Below are positions 1-20,354 of a DNA stretch of 46,316 bases, one piece after another. Positions within the stretch are counted from its first letter, which is position 1; each line of letters opens with the position of its first letter. The translations under genes were made by a program, and so were the position numbers. The notes beneath the pieces are model-generated. The model worked only from the letters and a program-made list of their open reading frames with translations, did not search any database and was not told the origin of the DNA. The stretch is taken from NCBI RefSeq assembly GCF_000003815.2, contig NC_049979.1:765643-811958 (forward strand). Direction: 5' to 3'. This stretch comes from Branchiostoma floridae (lineage: Eukaryota > Chordata > Leptocardii > Amphioxiformes > Branchiostomatidae).

Positions 1-371
1 AAGTTGGTCTTACCTGATTCTCTTAGGCCACCAAAAGAGAGTAGGAGCATGCCCGGCTGTGCAGTGGAGCAAATGCTCCTGTCTGGAGTTAGTGGTTCAC
101 TTCAAATCACCAGGATGGAGTGAAGTGATTTATATCATTCACCCAGACGGGAGACCTGGCACAATAATGTATGTGTCAATTCTAAATTCCACTGCCTCAA
201 AGTGTTTGGGAATAGCTCATGATTAATGGACTTCTTTATTATATAATGGGAGACCTGGTGCATTCCCCGTCTTGTATTCAGCTAGAAGAAAGGGTATGTC
301 ACCCCAACGGTGCTGTAATACACCGTATGACTCTACTACTTCTTTTTTGAGCTGGTATCACTATCAGCCCT
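1..371. other. No gene recognised; downstream intron of NANP
   Basis: No convincing coding exon, RNA gene or named repeat is seen. By position it should be intronic to NANP, whose remaining exons are outside the window. Confidence 0.4.
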
Positions 372-373
372 AC

Positions 374-671
374 CTGTGACTTCTCCCTCTGCGGCTCCAG
401 GGGTCCGTTAGTCATCATCTGCAGCTTGTAAACAACCATAAACAAACAAACAAACATACCTGTGACTTCTCCCTCTGCGGCTCCAGGGGTCCGTTAGTCA
501 TCATCTGCAGCTTGTACTCCTAAAAACAACCATAAACAAACAAACAAACAAACAAACAAACATACCTGTGACTTCTCCCTCTGCGGCTCCAGGGGCCCGT
601 TAGTCATCATCTGCAGCTTGTACTCCTAAAAACAACCATAAACAAACAAACAAACAAACAAACAAACATAC
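374..671 (-). repeat. Tandem array of exon-3 tails with splice sites (candidate micro-exons)
   Basis: Downstream of NANP exon 3 the last 60 nt of the exon recur with their donor and an (AAAC)n intron head. Copies lie at 566-625, 460-519 and, lacking the acceptor part, from 374 to about 437. The two complete copies are flanked on the minus strand by tttttag acceptors and gtatgt donors. Each would form a 60-nt phase-0 exon separated by 46-nt introns, giving a 106-bp period. They are perhaps alternative mini-exons, perhaps an inert minisatellite. Confidence 0.7.
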
Positions 672-1002
672 CTGTGACTTCTCCCTCTGTGGCTCCAGGG
701 GTCCGTTAGTCATCATCTGCAGCTTGTACTCCTTCCTCAGATCCACCAGCATCTTCTTAATCTCCGGGGTGAACACCATCCTCCTCTGTGGCTCCAGGGG
801 TCCGTTAGTCATCATCTGCAGCTTGTACTCCTTCCTCAGATCCACCAGCATCTTCTTAATCTCCGGGGTGAACACCATCCTCTTCAGCCGCTCCCGCTTC
901 CAGGTGGCGTACATCCTGGCGGGAAGCCCGTTGTACTGCGTGATGCCCTGCGCGTTCAGGGTGCTCTCCCACAGCTGGGTTCTCCACTCGTCCACGGTCA
1001 AC
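672..1002 (-). CDS. NANP: NANP coding exon 3 with internal 99-bp duplication
   Basis: Acceptor AG lies at 1004-1003; the donor gtatgt starts at 671. The exon is 331 nt, completes the split codon and ends in phase 0. Bases 685-783 and 784-882 are the two identical 99-bp copies, each encoding 33 residues around the motif II sequence MMTNG. Without the extra copy the exon would be 232 nt. Confidence 0.75.
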
Positions 1003-4000
1003 CTTACAGGGGCGGCAGGGTGGTTAGGGTTGTTGACTTATTGTTTGTTTGAACCTTTATTTATTCGTGAGAAGCTCAACTTGGCCAACAGGTAGCTTTT
1101 CATTGAGGTCATGAGGGAGGTGAGGTAAGGGTCAGATAAACTATAACAGAGATACAGATTACATGGAGTCCTAATAAATCTATCAACCTATATCACTACA
1201 CATACATGGTTCAAAACATATAGTGGGGCAAGAGCTCTGTGTTATTTGTGTTATTTGTTTATTTTAATATTCATGAAGCTTTTCCACAGCAGTGGACGGT
1301 ATAATGAAACAGTGAACGATATATTGAAACTTCCACCAAACACAATCATAGTTTTAAAAATATTCAATAGGTATTGATATCTAAAGTAATACTCTAGAAA
1401 CTTAAGAATATAAAGGTTCTGGGTTCCGATCTGGGTTCCGATCCCTATCATGCCCGAATGTTGTGCCATATTTCCTCATTCAACTCAGGTAGAAATGAGT
1501 AACTACTGTAGCTTTGGTTTGGGATAACTTTCTGTGCAAAGCAGGTGCATTACACAACTTACAGTTTAAGACAGTTTTCCAGTAATGCAAAACAAACAAA
1601 CAAACAAATAAACAAACAAACCTGCCGTCGGGGTCACACCCTTCGTTCCAGCCCAGGTCGACCCTGAACTTGGAGGTCATGGCAGCGGTGTCGTATCCCG
1701 GACATGCTTCCTCTATCACCTCCCTAACCTGCAGGTAGGGAAACGAAGACATTTGAAAATATGACAAAAGAATGCTGTGCCACTCAATCTCTAAGCAGAT
1801 GTGGAAGCTGAATTTTTACGCTATCTTAGCTGCCCTTTTCTATGTCAATGTGTCAAAGTGAGCAGGTCTGACAAACAAAAGGGCAGCTAGGGAAATGTGA
1901 CGATTTAGCCTCTGAAAAAATTACAATGTTTTTATGGTACGGTGCAGCATAGCATAGAGGGCCTCTACGATGTGATTTGTATCCCCTTCACTGTGATATG
2001 GGTCCCTTTTCTGTGTTTCAACCAGTGTAGGGGGCTTTCTATTGTTTTTTTTAACAATTTTTGCAAAGGAAAAAAACTATAGGCTTTCTTTCACTAACTT
2101 TGGTCATCAAATTGCAGGAAATAGTGTCTCTGAGGGTAACAAAGTTACAACTTGTGCAGACTGTAAAATTTTCAGTGTGCATACCTGCACCACTTCCCAC
2201 CACAATGGCTCCTATGCTGTGAAGAATCATGGTAGGAACCTGTCTGATACTGATTATTGTACTGTAAATCTTGACATTTTTGCACGATTTTATGTTCAAG
2301 GTTTTTAGTGTCCCCTCCACTGCAAAATAATTACACCACGAAATCACAACATTCCTCCCTTTGAATAATGGTTTTATCCATTATATAACAAGCCGAAATG
2401 CACACACATTCAACCAAACATACAGTCACTGTCAGACAGACAATTATAGTACAGACACTCACAAACAGAAACATGCAGATGCATTGACTAGGTTCTTTAC
2501 CATACATGCAAAAGTTTCACTTTCATGTGCCCTACAGCGTCAGACATGGTATACAGAATACAGAACATCCAGTATTGAACTTTACTGAAGTTTGATGCTA
2601 GTACAACCCGTTTGATTTGCTCAGCATTTATTTCTTTGCCCGTTGATGATAATATGAAAGTCATGTTTGGGCCGAGATCGTGAAACGATGCATTCATTAG
2701 TATTTTGACTTTTTACTACTAGTATTCTAAAATTGCTTTGAATGAATTAACTTTTTCCTTGTATGCAAATCATGTTACATATTATTTGTATAAGTCACCA
2801 TTGTTAGACAATGACAACATCAGGCTCTTGTTGGAGTTGAATTTGATTGAAAAAAAAAAAGTGTAAAAATAGAATGTCTTCCTTTACTAGTTTTTTTAGC
2901 TTTACCGATAGTTAAAAATTACTACCAGTTTGAGACCAGACGTCACAGACCCAGAGAATTAGTGCAGGCACTATATTGGAAATCTTTAGACAAAAACAAA
3001 TAGGATCTATTCTAAATGGGCAGGAGCTTTGATGGTTGCTGATTACTTGAGCAGACACACCCTGCTGGTAATTTATTTCTTCGCCTGTGGATGACAACAA
3101 GAAAGTAATTTGGGGCCAAGATGTGCATTCTTTAAATAGTATTTTCATTTTCTACTATTCTAAATTTGACTTTTTTCCTAATTGACTTTTTGTATATATG
3201 CAAATGTCATATGGTGAGCCACCATTGTTAGACAATGACGACATCAGCCTCTTATAAGTATTGAACTTGATTGGAAAAAAAGTGTAAAAACAGAAAGTCT
3301 TCCTTTACTAACGGTAGTTAAAAATTACTACCAGTTTGAGACAAGACGTCACAGACCCAGAGAAGAATTAGTGCAGGCACTGTGTTGGAAATCTTTAGAC
3401 AAAAACAAATAGGATTTAAATGGGCAGGAGCTTTGATGGTTGCTGATTACATGAGCAGACACACCCTGCTGGTAAGCTGTTGTGTGACGTCAAAGGGCGA
3501 TTATGAGACAAGTCACAGACTGGCATTGATTTTTGCTCTACGCCACAGACCTACACAAATGAAGTCGTACATGATCAATCTCAAATCAAGGACGATAACG
3601 TCCTTTCTCGTCAGATGTTTCTCAGTTCCCTGAGCACTGGTGGCCAATGGATACTGACTTTGCCCACAGACACTGTGTTTTACCATGGATACTGCCCATA
3701 TTGGCAAATTAGATAAGTTGTCTTGGCTGCCAGGCACATGTACTTTTGTATGTACTGTCTTGGCCCATGGATATTGTCTTGGCCACTATATGCCACTTTT
3801 AAATTAGTATACATGTGTAAGGTTTAAGTCGATGATAAAAGGCCTGATTAACAGGGTCTGGTCAGAGTTGTGTTTTGTTTTTGATGACTAAAGCACACAA
3901 CTTCCTATTGCTTACTAGAAGCAGCAGAAGGAAGTGACTAGTGAGTAATTTCCAAGAAATCAGGAAAAACGAAGGAGGAAGTCTAGGTCAATAAAAAAAA

Positions 4001-4572
4001 AAATTAAACATGATGAAAGAGATGACATATCAGTACAGAATATTGCAAATTAGGGATTACAATGGCCATGAAAATCTACCACGCATTTCCTGATGTATGA
4101 AAAATTGATGGGAAGCGTGTCCTTGAGTTGGCCATATAGTAATTTTGGGGACAAGGCCGCTGAGAAAAAAATACGTACCTCTGTCAGAAAAATAGAAAAG
4201 AAAAATTCAAACATATGACGAGGTAGTCCCTTTTTTGTTGTTGTTATTGTTGCTCTCGTCTAGGTAAGGTGTAAACTAAAACCTGCCAAAAGCACGTCGA
4301 CGCCGATTGCAAATTATTGTTGTTGTCAGAGTGTCTACGTGTACTACGTGACTACGTGTGTTTTATATGCTTGTGGTCAGACCTGTCAAACGACCGGCGA
4401 ACATGGCAAACTCCGACTAGAACCAGCACAGAAAAATACATGTAGCCAACAGGGACACCTAGAGGCAGATACTTACCAATTCGTAAGCCTCGTCGTCCGC
4501 TTCTTTGGTCGGTATCAACGTGTTGTCCAAGTCAAAAATTATTGCCGCCACCTTCTTCGTATTCAGCGCCAT
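672..4572 (-). CDS. NANP: N-acylneuraminate-9-phosphatase-like gene, 5' three coding exons (partial)
   Basis: HAD-superfamily phosphatase expected to dephosphorylate N-acetylneuraminate 9-phosphate in cytosolic sialic-acid synthesis. Coding exons read on the minus strand are 4572-4477, 1728-1622 and 1002-672. All junctions are GT-AG and phases agree (0, then 2). The start at 4572 opens a peptide with the HAD motif I nucleophile signature DLDNT at residues 14-18. Exons 2 and 3 align by eye with the vertebrate NANP cap region and continue into the motif II region (MTNG). The rest of the protein, with the motif III lysine and motif IV acidic residues, lies left of the window. Exon 3 contains a perfect in-frame 99-bp tandem duplication that repeats 33 residues including MTNG, unusual for the family and either real or an assembly artefact. 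The gene is divergent from RAD51 across about 780 bp. Family identity is fairly sure; the exact substrate is inferred. Confidence 0.8.
1032..1190. repeat. Interspersed repeat with GTTT-rich end, copy 1
   Basis: Matches 14500-14690: a GTTTGTTTG-rich end, then a TTTATTTATTC segment, then CTTTTCATTGAGGTCA and an ATAACAGAGATACAG segment. Two copies in introns of different genes point to a SINE-like or short non-autonomous repeat, whose (CAAA)n tail would be at the minus-strand 3' end. Family name not recognised. Confidence 0.5.
1622..1728 (-). CDS. NANP: NANP coding exon 2
   Basis: Acceptor ctgcag precedes 1728; the donor is gtttgt at 1621-1616. The exon is 107 nt and ends in phase 2. The donor runs straight into a GTTT microsatellite, so the intron begins inside simple repeat. 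Confidence 0.75.
2640..3480. repeat. Two-copy tandem duplication of about 410-424 bp in NANP intron 1
   Basis: Landmarks recur in order. ACCATTGTTAGACAATGAC occurs at 2797 and 3221 (424 bp apart), AGACGTCACAGACCCAGAG at 2938 and 3344 (406 bp apart), and the GGGCAGGAGCTTTGATGG stretch also occurs twice. The copies differ by scattered substitutions and small indels, so the duplication is not new. No coding potential is seen. Confidence 0.7.
4477..4572 (-). CDS. NANP: NANP coding exon 1
   Basis: Thirty-two codons from the ATG at 4572-4570 to a gtaagt donor (4476-4471). It holds the nucleophile motif DLDNT and ends in phase 0. Confidence 0.85.
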
Positions 4573-4910
4573 CTTGAAATACCCAAGATGCACAGAGGTT
4601 AAATAAGGTCAGGCATAATTTTTCCATTCTTAATAACGATTCCTGCACTAAAATACTACAATAAAAAGTCAAATGTGTTTCAATTTACGTGATATAGAGT
4701 TTTAATGATGATATTCATGCAGAAAAAATGGATTTGATGTGAAATGATTTGTATTACCCATGATGCTCGGTAGTTACGTCAGCAGTTTTGGCGGGTCAGA
4801 CGAACACAACAGCGAACTGTTTCGGGTTTCCTTCAGGATTTCTGCACCACAAATTCTCACTTCTCAGGGAAAAGGGTGATCTTTAGATATTTCCAAGGGA
4901 GGTAAGGTGT
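4573..4910. promoter_or_regulatory. Divergent NANP/RAD51 promoter region with bZIP and E2F-like motifs
   Basis: NANP starts leftward at 4572 and RAD51 codes rightward from 5350. Between them are TTACGTCA at 4774-4781 (an ATF/CREB-type site read from the other strand) and TTTTGGCGGG at 4786-4795 (E2F-like). Both lie just before a likely RAD51 non-coding exon. E2F control of RAD51 is known in vertebrates; use of these sites here is inference. Confidence 0.45.
4800..4901 (+). other. RAD51: Possible non-coding first exon of RAD51
   Basis: A good donor (gggag then gtaagg) follows 4901, and a matching acceptor (gatgcag) ends at 5326, just before the start codon. A non-coding first exon is also typical of vertebrate RAD51. 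The left end is not determined. Confidence 0.4.
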
Positions 4911-5349
4911 CTCAGGAACAACTTGGAAGTAATCTTGAAGGATAATACCTTTGCTTTGTCGTGTAAAACGGTTCTGAACATGGTCCACCAAAATTATGCA
5001 TGCCCAGACCTGTCATGTTTACAAAAAGTCGGCTCAGGAAATATGTCTGACGCGGAAATCATGGCTTTTCGTGGTTTCTACTGAAACTGTGAACGCAGAA
5101 ACTGTGGCCTTGGTGTTTATCAAATTTAAAGTTTGCATAGATGTAGATTTTAGAATAAATATGTAATGGTTTGCTGATATGCAAATAACTTATGTAATTT
5201 TTGTTGCCACCTCAAAAGAGGGGTGTACTGTGTAGTTAATTAGTCATATTTGACTGTCAGACTCACTGTATAATATGATAGAATATATCAACAAATATGA
5301 CATGGCGCAAATTGACTTTGATGCAGGAACCTCTCCCCATCCCGTAACC

Positions 5350-16858
<11,509 letters not shown>

Positions 16859-17034
16859 ATTCCCTCAGAAAATTTCCTTTATTTATCCCCCAGTGTATAG
16901 CCTGGTATCCAGACTCCCGAGTCTCTTCTGTCCTCTATACAATTATTTGAAGAAGAGCCTCGGGAGCCACACTATGGCTGGATACCTAGCTACCAGTATA
17001 TGTATGTCAGAAGTGAAGAACGCTTGTATTCCTG

Positions 17035-17294
17035 TACTCTCCAAGCAGAGGTAACTAGGCTAGAGCTTTTTGGCATTTTTGTTGGGCTTAAAATCCCTCT
17101 GTCACTGCCTCTCTCTCTGTTCTCTCATCGGATGAGCATTTCTGCCACCTCGCCCCTCCCACCTTTTTTTATGGGGCTTTCTATTTTTGTAAGGTTTCTT
17201 TTTGTTCACCAGCCAAACAAAAAGGAAAGCCTGATAGAAATTCATAAAAAGAAATCCAAAACCAGGTGCAGCCTAACCTCTGCGTGGACAGGAA
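17035..17294. mobile_element. MITE, TACTCTCC ends, degraded copy
   Basis: Starts TACTCTCCAAGCAGAGGT and ends near CCTAACCTCTGCGTGGACAG. Flanked by TATTCCTG (17027-17034 and 17295-17302). Same family as the element at 42218-42419. Confidence 0.6.
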
Positions 17295-17309
17295 TATTCC
17301 TGAACATAA

Positions 17310-17605
17310 GGCCACACCAATTAATTTCTTGGTTCACGGATTTTTTCATAAAAAATATGGAGCGAGAGGGCAAAATAAAAATAAAAATTGTAAAATGGTT
17401 AGGGTAAAGGTAAGGGCCTACTGTACAGTAACAGCACCTGTTCGTTGAAAATTACAAAAGTAGTGTCAGTTTTTATGTTTGCTACACCAGAAAGCTGGCG
17501 AATGGTTTCATTTATGGTGAAAATTTGCTGAGTGGTAATTTTTATTTTTTTCCAAAAAATAGGAGCGAGCGAATCCGTGAACCAAGAAGTTAAATTGGTG
17601 TGGCC
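17310..17605. mobile_element. PIF/Harbinger-like MITE, TSD TAA
   Basis: Long terminal inverted repeats: GGCCACACCAATTAATTTCT at the left, its near reverse complement at the right ending GGTGTGGCC. TAA flanks both sides (17307-17309, 17606-17608). Paralogous units near 41340 show the uninterrupted site (AACATAATGG), which confirms insertion with a 3-bp TAA duplication, typical of PIF/Harbinger. Confidence 0.8.
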
Positions 17606-18233
17606 TAATGGAACAAAAAGACTTGTATGTACATGTAACGTTGCATGTATAGAGAAGCCAATGACATTTTGTTGGAGGGCTGCAGTGCTAAGAAAACAAC
17701 TTTGCAGTTTAGTTAAAGTTCTACTCTACTTTTTGTATTAAAAGGGTAAATCATTAGAATAACTGCATATTCCAAGAAGACATAGATATGATGCTGGAAT
17801 GATGGACATTGTATGTTGTTAGGAAATAGCAGTACTGTTAAGTATGAGATAACATACAGTATTTAGTTATCTAGCTATCACTTATTTTGATTTAGATTGA
17901 TAAATTTATCGAAAGAGCATTGAAATACTTCCTATGATTATGAAATGTTATTGATGATACCAACAGCAATAAAACTAAAATCCAGACTTTTTGTCTTGCC
18001 GCGTGAAGAGTATAGAATTTTTTCTGTGCTTGTATTTTCCAACTTCAGTTCTACCTCCTGATACCCCTGCTCAGTTATGCTAACCTTTACGACAGACATA
18101 TCAAGTGTTTCTCATTGATAGAACTGATTTTAGGCAAATGCTCATTTGTATAAGTCAGTTAAATTCAGTTTATGTATTTATTTATTTACTCATCCTCTGT
18201 GAGTCCTGTGTCCTCCATAAGTAATACCCTAAG

Positions 18234-18548
18234 CAGAGCTTGAAATACTTTTTTCTGCATACCTGCACTGGTGCAGGTAACATTGAAAATTACCTGCACC
18301 AGACAAATTTTACCTGCACCACTCTGAATTTAGGAAGTATGGATCATACTAAAATTGTTCAGGAACCCTTGCAATTTTTCCATTCAACAATCTGTAGCTT
18401 TTGCTATAAATCTGGGAAAGTCATGGTCTATTTTACATTTATGTATAAAACCCAGTGCAGGTTATGTGCAGGTAGACACCAGAAATACCTGCACAGCTCC
18501 AATTTTACCTGAACTAACGTGCATATGCTGGTGGTATTTCGAGCCCTG
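18234..18548. mobile_element. CAGGG-type MITE, diverged end, TSD CCTAAG
   Basis: Left end CAGAGCTTGAAATAC, right end GTATTTCGAGCCCTG, flanked by CCTAAG (18228-18233 and 18549-18554). The interior is the ACCTGCA type, opposite in orientation to 13483-13821. Confidence 0.75.
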
Positions 18549-18699
18549 CCTAAGTGTCAAGAAAGGACGGCCTCACCTGCGACCATCGTCTGATTGCCCT
18601 AGCAGGACTGCCCCAGCCATATCAGTTGATCATCATATCCATCCAAATAACATCAAAGTCCTGGAATCGTCTTATGTCGATGAAGGTTAACGTTAGACA

Positions 18700-18890
18700 G
18701 TCGGGTACTAAGATACGCCAAAGAGAAGTTGCCCAAGCAACCTTATGATTTTGGAAATGGTCAGACGTTTCATCAGTGACGCTGATGAAAGGTAATTGGA
18801 TGCTATCTGAAACGTCAGACCGTTTCCAAAATCATATCCAGTTGCGAGTAAATGCTCTTTGGCATATCCAACACTAAACAGTCTTATTTT
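18700..18890. mobile_element. Fold-back MITE (GATTTTGGAAA type), copy 1
   Basis: Arms of about 60 nt or more pair around 18778-18800. The left arm includes GCCAAAGAGAAGTT and ATGATTTTGGAAATGGTCAG; the right arm holds the reverse complement through CTCTTTGGCATATCC. A second copy lies at 37687-37945. Confidence 0.7.
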
Positions 18891-19149
18891 AGCAAAAAGA
18901 GCTATTTTAATCAAATTTAATTACACAACCAGTAAAAGAATTCTCCTATATGTCATATTTGAGCTGTTTTATTGTGGAACGAATTGAATTTATGAAATTT
19001 CCTCATCAATTATGGAAATTATACAATGATCACCATTTAATTACATCAGTTACCTATTAAACCTATGTGGCAAACCAAAGTTACCCTCCTTGAGCATACC
19101 AACCAAGGATAAAATTCTTGGGCAAACCAATGATTAAATCATCGCCACA

Positions 19150-19215
19150 TTTTCATTATGCAAATGAGGGTCTGATTTGCATAATCCATACTCACTTAGG
19201 AGGACTTCCGGGTCA
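19150..19215 (+). promoter_or_regulatory. Promoter of zinc-finger gene A: inverted octamers and ETS-like site
   Basis: ATGCAAAT (19158-19165) and ATTTGCAT (19175-19182) are 9 nt apart in inverted orientation. ACTTCCGG (19204-19211) follows 21 nt later. The same arrangement is seen in genes B and C. Octamers are POU-factor sites and CTTCCGG is an ETS-type site by family knowledge. Confidence 0.6.
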
Positions 19216-19370
19216 AGTGCCACTGCTTCCGGTCTGACGGAGACGGCGTGGCGGCAGATTCAGCGTGGAGGCGTGTTTCCAGAGTGAGACCCGCAGATTT
19301 GTACAATATTTGATGAATATTTTCAGTTTTTACGGGGTCAACTGGTGGCTGTGTACAAGTGAGCATCCAG
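19196..19370 (+). other. Non-coding first exon of zinc-finger gene A
   Basis: Conserved with 32005-32152 and 38348-38521 and ends in a shared CATCCAG before a gtaag donor. The intron runs 19371-20345. The exact transcription start is unknown. Confidence 0.55.
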
Positions 19371-19827
19371 GTAAGAATATAGAGCAAATATTGGTTAGGA
19401 AAAGTATTAGAAAATAGCTAAAATGTTGGCAAATGCGAGTTGAAAAGTCTCAGTGGAGAGAGATGAGAGGAAACGGGAGGGTCAGTTAGGGGTTATGAAA
19501 TCTTGCCCTTGTTGTAAAATCAAGGAGAACATTGGATGAGAGTACCACGTCTGTCTTAACACCTGAGACAACCCTTTTTTTCTGTATTTTTCTCAGCCCT
19601 GGATTAACATTATTGCTTGTAAGAGGGAAGCAGATGTTGCATGTTCTGCATACATGAAGTCCCTTTGTCCGCCTCGTCACAAGAACTTCCCGCCATTTTT
19701 CACATGTATTAACTTCCATGATAATGAGCCCTTTCACACAGGTCAGAGCGCATTTGCGGCGACAGGAATTTTAGGTAATATGTAAAAATGTGTAATGCCT
19801 AAAAATCCATGAGTGAGTGAGAGAGTA

Positions 19828-19934
19828 AAAGGGTAAGGCCCCGAAATTGTGAACAGTCCTTGTCGCGACATCGTTTGGATTTGCATAACAATGTCCAGAT
19901 GGGTTTTGTTTTCAATTTCGGGGCCTTACCCTTT
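19828..19934. repeat. Fold-back repeat in intron of gene A
   Basis: AAAGGGTAAGGCCCCGAAAT and onward (19828-19849) pairs with its reverse complement at 19913-19934. Most of it, minus the left arm, recurs in the intron of gene B from 33948. Confidence 0.65.
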
Positions 19935-20354
19935 GACATATTACCTAGAATTCCTGACGCCGCACATGCGTTCTGACTTCTGTGAAAGGGCTTATAGTAT
20001 CATTCAATGAACACAGAAATAAACACTAAATACACACTGATCTGGATTTTTTTATGTTCAGTAATATCAGAAGGGTGTACATCTAGTACAAATGTGTATT
20101 ATTATCATTGAATATAATCAGACAAATATTGCACTTTGATCTCATTGTTGCCAGAAACACTTAAGAACACTGGCAAGTGTTTCTGGCAACAGGCCTCCTT
20201 GGTCAGACATGCATCGACTGCCTCCAAACTTGGGGACTCTTCAAAGTGCCTCAAGCTGTTATGTGTTATGGTTGTCAGCATCTTCACCATTCACCTGTGC
20301 TGCAAACTCACCTGAGATAAATCTTGTTTCATTTATTCTTTACAGATTGTTGTC

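Larger units (their letters stand above)
17000..18020 (+). pseudogene. Orphan 3' unit of a lost zinc-finger gene behind RAD51
   Basis: Once two inserted MITEs are discounted, this stretch matches the 3' flanks of zinc-finger genes B and C. Shared pieces are a GTATTCCTGAACAT segment, AGAGAAGCCAATGACATTTT, GTTGGAGGGCTGCAGTGCTA, a TTAGTTATCTAGCTATCACT stretch and the polyadenylation-like AATAAAACTAAAATCCAGAC (17969). No finger ORF precedes it; RAD51 ends only about 140 bp upstream. It is best read as the surviving 3' end of a fourth cluster member, which may now supply RAD51 with its polyadenylation signal. Confidence 0.6.
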
